Positions 50,356-56,406 of a stretch of 56,406 nt of DNA are shown here, in pieces. A program made the translations under genes and the position numbers. Location: NCBI GenBank assembly GCA_003223875.1, contig QHWY01000106.1, positions 1 through 56,406 of the forward strand, written 5' to 3'. Source of the DNA: Acidobacteriota bacterium (lineage in GTDB: Bacteria > Acidobacteriota > Terriglobia > 20CM-2-55-15). How positions within the stretch are numbered: the first letter of the stretch is position 1; each line of letters opens with the position of its first letter. Under the pieces are notes generated by a model that had not been told where the DNA came from, ran no database searches, and saw nothing but the letters and a program-made list of their open reading frames with translations.

Positions 50356-51246
50356 ATAGTAAACAAGCGTTTCGTCCAGAATTTTGTCAGAGACTACTCC
50401 CTCGAGACGACCGTCCTGCAAGCACGGCGGATCCCGCGATTCGCTGCCGTTGTGCCCCCCGGCACACGTATTTACATCCCGCACACGCCGCGGACTCAGT
50501 TGCGCGACACTGTCGAACTTGCGACGCGCCTCCGCAACGAAAGCATGGAGCCGGTGCCGCACATCGTGGCCCGACGCGTCGCGAGCCTCTCGGTTCTTGA
50601 TGATTTTCTCGGACGGCTGGCGGGAGAGGCCGGTGTCAATCGAATTCTGGTTGTTGCAGGCGATATCGCCAAACCTTCCGGCCAACTCGGCAATGCGCTG
50701 CAGATTCTTGAATCCGGTCTTCTGGAAAAACACGGTATTCGAACCGTCGGGGTGGCGGGACACCCGGAAGGCCATCGCGAGGTCGGCGACGCTGTCCTTC
50801 GCGATGCTCTGAAGCGAAAAAAGGTCTACGCAGAACAAAGCGGAGCCAGCGTTTATATTGTGACGCAGTTTACATTTTCAGCGGCTCCGATCATCGCGTG
50901 GGAGGCTTCGCACCGTGATGAAATCGGCCGTTTACCGATCACTGCTGGTCTTCCCGGACTGGCCACCGCCCGTACTCTTTTGAAATACGCGGTCGAATGC
51001 GGCATCGGCGCATCGCTCGAGGCATTTTCGAAACGTTACGATAGCCTTACAAAACTCTTGACGATGTCTGCGCCGGACGAAACGATCGTGGAGTTGGTGC
51101 GCTACAAAGAGCGAACACCTCAAAGCCGGATCGCCGGTATCCACTTCTTTACCTTCGGTGGATTTGAGAAAACCGCGGCGTGGGTAAACCAAGTCGCAAG
51201 TGGGAATTTTGAGGTGACCGAAGATGGAAAGCTGGTGTTAATCTAG
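50356..51246 (+). CDS. metF: Methylenetetrahydrofolate reductase-like protein (MetF family)
   Basis: A MetF-type flavoprotein that interconverts methylene- and methyl-tetrahydrofolate. Similarity begins at NKRFVQNFVRDYSLETTVLQA, which holds the catalytic Glu of the family (YSLET), and continues with VVPPGTRIYIPHTP and GHPEGHREV. No ATG or GTG precedes that block in frame; the sole codon in the right place is ATA at 50356, perhaps a mutated ATG. The first conventional start, GTG 50452, would remove the catalytic Glu, so I began at 50356 with reserve. It is 26 bp before the LigM-like gene, matching the known ligM-metF association. Confidence 0.75.
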   Translation: MVNKRFVQNFVRDYSLETTVLQARRIPRFAAVVPPGTRIYIPHTPRTQLRDTVELATRLRNESMEPVPHIVARRVASLSVLDDFLGRLAGEAGVNRILVVAGDIAKPSGQLGNALQILESGLLEKHGIRTVGVAGHPEGHREVGDAVLRDALKRKKVYAEQSGASVYIVTQFTFSAAPIIAWEASHRDEIGRLPITAGLPGLATARTLLKYAVECGIGASLEAFSKRYDSLTKLLTMSAPDETIVELVRYKERTPQSRIAGIHFFTFGGFEKTAAWVNQVASGNFEVTEDGKLVLI

Positions 51247-51272
51247 AACGCTTCTTGGGGAGGTTAACAAGA

Positions 51273-52667
51273 GTGAGTTACAAAAATTTAGAAGAAGCGA
51301 TACAGGCGGCGGGCAATCCAGTGAAGATGTTGCGTAATTCGCAGTTGGGGCCCTATGTGTATCCGGTGGTCCCTTCCGAGTTTTCAAACTGGAGGGATGA
51401 ACAGCGTGCCTGGAAGGAAACCTGCGTTCTCTTCAACCAGTCCTACCACATGGCGGATATGTGGATTAAAGGTCCGGACGCGCTCAAACTTCTCTCCGCA
51501 ACCGGCATTAATAGCTTTGCGAATTTCTCCGTTAACAAAGCCAAACAATTTGTTGCATGTAATTACGACGGATACGTTCTTGGTGACGGGATTCTCTTTT
51601 ATCTCGACAAAGACGAACTGGTGCTCGTCGGCCGGCCCTCGATTCACAATTGGGTTCAGTACCATGGGGAGAAAGATGGATACAAGGTGTCGCTGTCTAG
51701 GGACGAAAGGTCCGTTGCGCGCGACGTGCCCATTGTTCGCAGACTTTACCGATATCAGATCCAGGGCCCTACTGCTCCGCAGGTTCTGAATAAGCTCAAC
51801 GGCGGTCCAGTGCCAGACATTAAATTCTTCAACATGGGGGAAATCACGGTTCGAGGCCGCAAGGTCCGCGCTTTGCGTCATGGAATGTCGGGCGCGGCGG
51901 GATTGGAAATTTGGGGACCCCACGAGGAGCGCGAGGAAATCCGCGCCGCCATTGTCGAGGCCGGCAGGGACTTTGGACTGCGGCAAGTGGGCGCAAGGGC
52001 CTATGCCACCAATACGCTTGAATCGGGGTGGATTCCATCGCCGATGCCGGCGGTGTATTCCGGCGAAAAGATGAGACCTTACAGGCAGTGGCTGTCTGGA
52101 GATGGGTATGAAGCGACGGCGTCGTTAGGCGGAAGTTACTACTCTAATAACGTTGAAGATTACTACCTAACACCGTGGGACCTCGGATATGGCTTTATGG
52201 TCAAATTCGACCATGACTTCACCGGAAGGGAAGCCCTCGAGAAAATAGCCAAAAATCCAAAGCGAACCAAAGTTACTTTGGTCTGGAACGGCGACGATGT
52301 CACGCGCGCGATCGGGTCTTTGTTCCAGAAGGGAATTCCCTACAAGTGTATCGATCTGCCGTTGACGAATTACGCGTCACTCTCATATGACAAGGTCCTG
52401 AAGAATGGCAAAATGGTCGGGTTGTCCACCTTCAGCAGCTATAGCTTCAATGAACGTTCAATGCTCTCCCTGGGTATCCTCGAGAACGAATACAGCGCCG
52501 TCGGCACTGAAGTCACGCTCGTCTGGGGCGAAGAAGACGGCGGATCCACAAAACCTACCGTAGAGCGCCACAAGCAAATTGAAATTCGGACGACAGTGGG
52601 ACCCGTCCCCTACGGGCAGCAAGCGCGAGAGTCTTACGCGGAAGGGTGGCGGACCGGGAAGAAATAA
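51273..52667 (+). CDS. ligM: LigM-like tetrahydrofolate-dependent aromatic O-demethylase
   Basis: A 464-residue GcvT-related protein whose details match LigM of Sphingobium: VKMLRNSQLGPYVYPVVPSEF at the N-terminus, KAKQFVACNYDGYVLGDG, FFNMGEITVRGRKVRALRHG and LESGWIPSPMPAVYSGEK. LigM transfers the methyl group of vanillate or 3-O-methylgallate to tetrahydrofolate. The adjacent MetF-like protein would recycle the methyl-folate. GTG 51273 was chosen because GGGGAGG lies 9 nt upstream; TTG 51255 is within that site. Substrate could be another aryl methyl ether. Confidence 0.85.
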   Translation: MSYKNLEEAIQAAGNPVKMLRNSQLGPYVYPVVPSEFSNWRDEQRAWKETCVLFNQSYHMADMWIKGPDALKLLSATGINSFANFSVNKAKQFVACNYDGYVLGDGILFYLDKDELVLVGRPSIHNWVQYHGEKDGYKVSLSRDERSVARDVPIVRRLYRYQIQGPTAPQVLNKLNGGPVPDIKFFNMGEITVRGRKVRALRHGMSGAAGLEIWGPHEEREEIRAAIVEAGRDFGLRQVGARAYATNTLESGWIPSPMPAVYSGEKMRPYRQWLSGDGYEATASLGGSYYSNNVEDYYLTPWDLGYGFMVKFDHDFTGREALEKIAKNPKRTKVTLVWNGDDVTRAIGSLFQKGIPYKCIDLPLTNYASLSYDKVLKNGKMVGLSTFSSYSFNERSMLSLGILENEYSAVGTEVTLVWGEEDGGSTKPTVERHKQIEIRTTVGPVPYGQQARESYAEGWRTGKK

Positions 52668-52672
52668 ATTTT

Positions 52673-52793
52673 GAAATTGGACGAAGCCTGATCTCAAATC
52701 GGAAATTTCAAGATCTTAAATTGGACAGTCCAGTGCGAGGTCCAATTCGAAATTTCGAAATTTCGGATTCGAGATCGGGCTTCGTCCAATTTC
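52673..52793. repeat. Long AT-rich inverted repeat
   Basis: Arms GAAATTGGACGAAGCCTGAT and its complement (ATCGGGCTTCGTCCAATTTC) bracket further GAAATTTC pairs, forming one long imperfect hairpin. It starts 5 bp after the ligM-like stop and ends 10 bp from the convergent gene stop, so it could act as a bidirectional terminator. It is unrelated to type A/B repeats. Confidence 0.75.
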
Positions 52794-52802
52794 GAAATTT
52801 CC

Positions 52803-53192
52803 TCATCTCTTTGTGATCTTGAAATCCCCTTTGCGATTGTCGTGGTTCCAACTCCCAGCCAGCGTATCCTTACCGAGTTTTCCGTCGATGACATAATGGA
52901 GGATCTGATTCCCGCGGCCTCGTGCGTCAGCTTCTATATGAAGTGTGTTTGTCTTGGCGTCAAAGTTTCCGTTTTTGATCGCGACCGCGTTCGGGCCCGG
53001 ATTCACGTTGCCGGTCACTACTTTCCCATCCCACTTGAGATTCACTGTTACTGGATTGCGATCGAACCGGCTCGGACCCCAATCACCCGACCAGGTGCCG
53101 CTAATCGGATCTGGGTTCTGCTGCGCGGACGCCGGCAAGAGCATCATGAAAGAGGCAGCCAAACAAAAAAGGGCAAAAAATGTGTACCGCAT
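52803..53192 (-). CDS. Small secreted beta-rich protein
   Basis: A 129-residue exported protein with signal peptide (residues 1-23, ending ASAQ). The mature part is a small beta-barrel-like sequence: ISGTWSGDWGPSRFDRNPVTVNLKWDGKVVTGNV, LHIEADARGRGNQILHYVIDGKL, LAGSWNHDNRKGDFKITK. This GTW...GDW opening and SW...GDF ending is seen in lipocalin-like extracytoplasmic proteins of unknown function. No metal or catalytic site is evident. Monocistronic. Confidence 0.75.
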   Translation of the reverse strand: MRYTFFALFCLAASFMMLLPASAQQNPDPISGTWSGDWGPSRFDRNPVTVNLKWDGKVVTGNVNPGPNAVAIKNGNFDAKTNTLHIEADARGRGNQILHYVIDGKLGKDTLAGSWNHDNRKGDFKITKR

Positions 53193-53309
53193 TCAACCTC
53201 CGCTAAGTCTGCTCGGTCTTAGACTTCGAAAAATAGCAAATATTCCATCGTGTTTTACAACAAATTTAACAGCATCCACATGACAGAATCGGTTACAAGA
53301 CTTAACTCA

Positions 53310-53606
53310 AGGATCCTGAAAACACGATCGTCTAGCGTCCTCGCAGTCGACTACGAATGGCGAAACAATGCGCGCGTAACCCTCCATAATTTCCACGAAA
53401 AACCCGTCACCGTCAGTCAGGACCTAAAGGGCAAAGCCGGTGAGCGTCTGATCAATTTGTATTCTACCGACTATAGCCAGGCGGGTCCGGATGGTATACA
53501 GAAGATCGTCTTGGAAGGATACGGCTACCGCTGGTACCGCGTCAGAAGTCTTGGACATATCCTCCAGCGCCAGAAGTACCGAAGTGGTACTTCAGGTGCA
53601 CTGTAA
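53310..53606 (+). pseudogene. C-terminal relic of a GH13 alpha-glucosyltransferase/amylase (TreS-type)
   Basis: In frame up to the TAA at 53606: ILKTRSSSVLAVDYEWRNNARVTLHNFHEKPVTV, then LINLYSTDY and KIVLEGYGYRWYRVRSLGHIL. This is the C-terminal beta domain of GH13 enzymes such as trehalose synthase, where the last strand reads YGYRWYRVGGL. No catalytic barrel is present, and the upstream region to 53250 has no proper start. The last residues run into sequence before a repeat. Confidence 0.65.
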
Positions 53607-53613
53607 TCGCCGG

Positions 53614-53720
53614 CCCTGCCCTCTTCCTCTAGGGGAGGGCAGGGTGAGGGTCTCAAGATTCGGTGAGACTTGCGACCTTCACCCGGCGCTTCGCGCCGCC
53701 CCCTCCCAGAGGGAGAGGGC
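53614..53720. repeat. Type E repeat, long copy
   Basis: Arms CCCTGCCCTCTTCCTC and GAGGGAGAGGGC flank AGGGTGAGGGTCTC and the inner palindrome CCCGGCGCTTCGCGCCG. It shares the AGGGTGAGGG segment with the short copy at the end of zwf. Confidence 0.7.
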
Positions 53721-53746
53721 ATCAACTAGATGGATAGGACACAACA

Positions 53747-53872
53747 ATGATAGCGGTCGTCGAAAGTATTGCGATTAATTTGGTGGTTTTGGTGATTTCC
53801 GGAGCTTCCGCGCTCGGACTGGGGCACCTGTTCCTGAGCGTCGTCGTCAAAGATCGAAGGTCTTCCTCCTGA
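53747..53872 (+). CDS. Possible small membrane protein, 41 aa
   Basis: ATG 53747 opens a 41-codon frame: MIAVVESIAINLVVLVISGAS, then ALGLGHLFLSVVVKDRRSSS. It reads as one transmembrane helix followed by a basic tail. The ribosome-binding site is weak (AGGACAC). It is between a repeat and the S9 peptidase gene. Nothing supports it beyond frame and hydrophobicity. Confidence 0.3.
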   Translation: MIAVVESIAINLVVLVISGASALGLGHLFLSVVVKDRRSSS

Positions 53873-53929
53873 CGCACCCGCTTCCGGTCCGAAGCCGAAT
53901 GAGGCGATAATTCGGAACCGGAGGCCGGC

Positions 53930-56218
53930 ATGCCTTTTCAACGAATCGCACCCGCCATTCTCATCTTTGCTCTCGCGATGCCCTCGATGGCCCAAACGCG
54001 AGCGCTTACTCCCGATGATTACAGACGTGCCGAAACGTTTCTGGGGTACAACGCGAATCCGCTGATTTTGAATGCCCCGAGCCGTCCGGTATGGTTAACC
54101 GATGATCGTTTCTGGTATCGGGTAACGACGGAGAGAGGCACTGAATTCATAGTTGTCGACCCAGCGCGAGGGACACGGACTGCCGCATTCGATCAAACAA
54201 AGCTTGCGGCTGCACTATCTTCCGCATCCGGAACTAATTACGCGCCATTCTCTCTTCCTTTTACGCAGTTCGCTTTCGAAGACGGCGACCGCGCGATCTC
54301 CTTTAACGTTGAAAAGCGCCGTTGGAAGTGCGACAGGGCGGGGACGAAATGTATTTCCGTCAATCGAACTGAAATCGCCGACAGCGTTCTCTCTCCCGAC
54401 AGCAGGCGCGCCGCATTTATCCGCGATTTTAATCTTTGGATTCGCGACATGGCTTCGGGGAAGGAGACTCAACTCACAAAAGATGGGGTAAAAGATTTCG
54501 GCTATGCGACAGACAATGCCGGCTGGACCCGTAGCAATCGTCCGGTGCTGCTGTGGTCGCCGGATTCGAAGAAAATTGCAACATTTCAACATGACGGCCG
54601 CGGTGTCGGTGAAATGTACTTGGTTCACACGGCTGTCGGGCATCCGACGCTCGATGCGTGGAAATATCCGCTACCAGGTGACGACAAGATCTTCCAGATT
54701 GAACGCGTCATTATCGATGTGAACAACGCCCGCGTCATTCGTCTCCGCATGCCTCCAGATCCACACCGCTCGTCGCTTTGCGATCACGTCGAGTGCGATG
54801 GTTCCTTTGCCGATGTCGAATGGAGCGCCGACAGCAAACAACTGGCGTTCATTTCGTCTTCACGCGACCACAAACGCGCCACTTTTCGTGTGGCGGATAC
54901 TGTCAAGGCTAGCGTCCGAGACGTCATCGAGGAAAAAGTCACGACCTATTTCGAGGGCGGGAAGAACCGCCCGAACTGGAGATTTCTTCCAGGCTCTAAT
55001 GAGGTCATTTGGTTCTCGGAGCGCGATAACTGGGGCCAGCTTTACCTCTACGATCTTCAAACCAGGCGCCTGAAGCGTCCGATCACGAGCGGTGAGGGTA
55101 ACGTTTCGCAAACCCTGAGGGTGGACGAGACCAATCGGCTCGTCTATTTTCTCGGGGTTGGAAAGGAGAAAGAGCGCGACCCATACTTCGCTCATCTGTA
55201 CCGTATCGGATTGGATGGGAAAAACCTCACCTTGCTCACACCGGAAGACGCAACGCACGATGTGTCGATGTCTCCTTCGGGACGTTTCTTTGTGGATCGA
55301 TATTCCAAACCGGACATGCCTCCGACGTTGGTCCTCCGAGATAGCAGCGGAAAACTTCTCGAAACGCTCGAAAAGGCCGACGTCTCGCGCCTTCTCGCCA
55401 AAGGGTGGACGCCGGTCACGCCCATTACAGTGAAAGCCCGGGACGGTATGAACGATCTCTACGGCCTTTTGTACAAGCCGGGGAATTTCGATCCTGGAAA
55501 AAAATATCCGATTGTGAATCATATTTACCCCGGACCACAAAGCGGCAGTGTCGGCAGCCGGAACTTCTCCGCAGCTCGTGGTGACTCCCAGGCGCTCGCC
55601 GAACTTGGTTTCATTGTGGTCGAAATCGACGGGATGGGAACGCCCTCGCGGTCAAAACAGTTCCAAGACGCGTATTTCGGCAATATGGGCGACAACACGC
55701 TTCCCGATCAGGTGGCCGCCATGAAGGAGCTCGCGCGGCGCTATTCGTGGATCGATCTCGATCGAGCAGGAATCTGGGGCCATTCCGGCGGCGGTTATGC
55801 GGCGGCCGATGCAATGTTTCGGTACCCAGACTTTTTTAAAGTCGGAATCGCCGAGGCGGGAAATCACGACAATCGCAATTACGAAGACGATTGGGGCGAG
55901 AAGTGGCAGGGATTGCTCATTCGCCGGTCCGACGGCACGACCAACTATGACAATCAAGCCAATCAACTCGTTGCCAAAAATCTAAAAGGCAAATTGCTGC
56001 TCGTTCACGGCACCACCGATTCCAATGTTCCACCCGATAACACGCTGCTCGTGGTGAATGAACTCATCAAGGCCAACAAAGATTTCGATCTGTTGTTCTT
56101 GCCGAATCGCAATCATAGCTTCGGCAACGAACCGTACATGATCCGCCACCGCTGGGACTATTTCGTCAAGAATCTTCTCGGAGCCGAACCGCCGAAAGAA
56201 TACGAATTACGTAAATGA
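53930..56218 (+). CDS. Secreted S9-family prolyl oligopeptidase (DPP-IV-like)
   Basis: A 762-residue exported serine peptidase. Signal peptide at residues 1-21 (SMAQ end). Residues about 45-480 form a DPP-IV N-terminal beta-propeller (LSPDSRRAAFIRDFNLWIRD, LLWSPDSKKIATFQHD). The C-terminal alpha/beta hydrolase domain has the nucleophile Ser619 in GIWGHSGGGYAAADA, the acid Asp in HGTTDSNVPPDN and His in NRNHSFG. It cleaves dipeptides or tripeptides, probably after proline, in the periplasm. GGAGGCCGGC precedes the ATG. It is followed by repeats to the window edge. Confidence 0.92.
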   Translation: MPFQRIAPAILIFALAMPSMAQTRALTPDDYRRAETFLGYNANPLILNAPSRPVWLTDDRFWYRVTTERGTEFIVVDPARGTRTAAFDQTKLAAALSSASGTNYAPFSLPFTQFAFEDGDRAISFNVEKRRWKCDRAGTKCISVNRTEIADSVLSPDSRRAAFIRDFNLWIRDMASGKETQLTKDGVKDFGYATDNAGWTRSNRPVLLWSPDSKKIATFQHDGRGVGEMYLVHTAVGHPTLDAWKYPLPGDDKIFQIERVIIDVNNARVIRLRMPPDPHRSSLCDHVECDGSFADVEWSADSKQLAFISSSRDHKRATFRVADTVKASVRDVIEEKVTTYFEGGKNRPNWRFLPGSNEVIWFSERDNWGQLYLYDLQTRRLKRPITSGEGNVSQTLRVDETNRLVYFLGVGKEKERDPYFAHLYRIGLDGKNLTLLTPEDATHDVSMSPSGRFFVDRYSKPDMPPTLVLRDSSGKLLETLEKADVSRLLAKGWTPVTPITVKARDGMNDLYGLLYKPGNFDPGKKYPIVNHIYPGPQSGSVGSRNFSAARGDSQALAELGFIVVEIDGMGTPSRSKQFQDAYFGNMGDNTLPDQVAAMKELARRYSWIDLDRAGIWGHSGGGYAAADAMFRYPDFFKVGIAEAGNHDNRNYEDDWGEKWQGLLIRRSDGTTNYDNQANQLVAKNLKGKLLLVHGTTDSNVPPDNTLLVVNELIKANKDFDLLFLPNRNHSFGNEPYMIRHRWDYFVKNLLGAEPPKEYELRK

Positions 56219-56260
56219 CTCCCCTCCTAAGCGGGTAGCCGGGGCACGGCCAGTTTCAGG
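56219..56260. repeat. Degenerate type B repeat end
   Basis: CTCCCCTCCTAAGCGGG starts right after the S9 peptidase stop codon and matches the type B outer stem for its first 12 bp before diverging. It is a fragment without inner arms. Confidence 0.4.
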
Positions 56261-56286
56261 AGAGGAACGAGATTTAAACGAGCAAC

Positions 56287-56406
56287 ATTCCCCTCCTTGG
56301 TAAAGGAGGGGTGGCCGCGCCTTCAAGAAAATGGTCCCATTCCTTTGATGGGCGCGGACGGGGTGGTTGGTTCAACATCGAATTATCGGTGGGTTGACCA
56401 ACACCA
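56287..56406. repeat. Third-variant intergenic palindrome, cut by window edge
   Basis: Outer hairpin CCCCTCCTTGG-TAAAGGAGGGG, inner arms GGGGTGGTTGGTTCAAC and GTTGACCAACACCA. It has the layout of types A and B but different outer loop and inner motif. The right outer hairpin lies beyond the edge. Confidence 0.75.

Noticed and set aside
50267-50359. A 30-codon frame (GTG start, ending LLKQVP) ahead of the MetF-like gene
   Set aside because: It reads like natural protein sequence, but GGAGGT is only 1 nt from the GTG and there is no better start. It may be a leader peptide or relic; not listed as a gene.

Overview
The window looks like a chromosomal stretch of an uncultured soil-type bacterium, most plausibly an acidobacterium. 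The basis is family-level: many secreted c-type cytochromes and PQQ beta-propeller dehydrogenases, Tat-exported oxidoreductases, PDLSGVW-type secreted proteins, paired phytoene-dehydrogenase-like enzymes, and many intergenic palindromic repeats. No rRNA, tRNA, CRISPR array, phage module or replication origin was seen.

Layout. 1-6.8 kb: edge-truncated cytochrome c, small Cys-rich protein, GNAT, the divergent pentose-phosphate pair gnd/zwf with a relic of glk between them, tag, and a small protein plus thioredoxin behind a sigma-54-like promoter. 7-16 kb: secreted PDLSGVW protein, HTH protein, haem/propeller protein, YdjM-like membrane protein, two coupled FAD oxidoreductases and a Tat-exported alpha/beta hydrolase. 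16-20.4 kb: dihaem cytochrome c, PQQ dehydrogenase, GcvT-like protein and a RAYT transposase element. 20.4-30 kb: APC permease, fungal-type cytosine deaminase, truA, a spermidine-synthase-like membrane fusion, OFA-type MFS, CHRD protein and a cytochrome-PQQ dehydrogenase. 30-37.6 kb (minus strand): SMP-30 lactonase, glycosyltransferase, SDR, GNAT, double ABM protein, then a sulfite-oxidase/GlcG/MHS-transporter operon. 37.8-48 kb: HrpB helicase, a relic carboxyltransferase, a HAD-like protein plus DsbA/FrnE-type gene, a fused xanthine-dehydrogenase-type enzyme with a cytochrome, ABM, GlcG and an amidase. 48-56 kb: a second amidase with a 50-residue leader gene, a MetF-LigM O-demethylation pair, a small secreted protein, a GH13 relic and an S9 peptidase.

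The main discovery is at 41024-41659 (minus). A DsbA/FrnE-family reading frame carries an in-frame TGA exactly where the first Cys of the CPWC active site belongs. An 8-bp stem with a GGGGC loop begins 12 nt downstream, which fits a bacterial SECIS. This is very likely a selenoprotein (UPWC) that ordinary gene calling would truncate.

The second theme is repeats. Five copies of one 108-bp MITE each carry 9-bp target duplications, one of them inside the zwf Shine-Dalgarno. A RAYT/REP family supplies the last six codons and the stop of genes on both sides of it. A family of large intergenic palindromes has outer-stem and inner motifs that change together. Several genes end inside repeats, one takes its ribosome-binding site from a repeat, and at least six gene relics lie between intact genes, so the region appears to be eroding while small elements expand.
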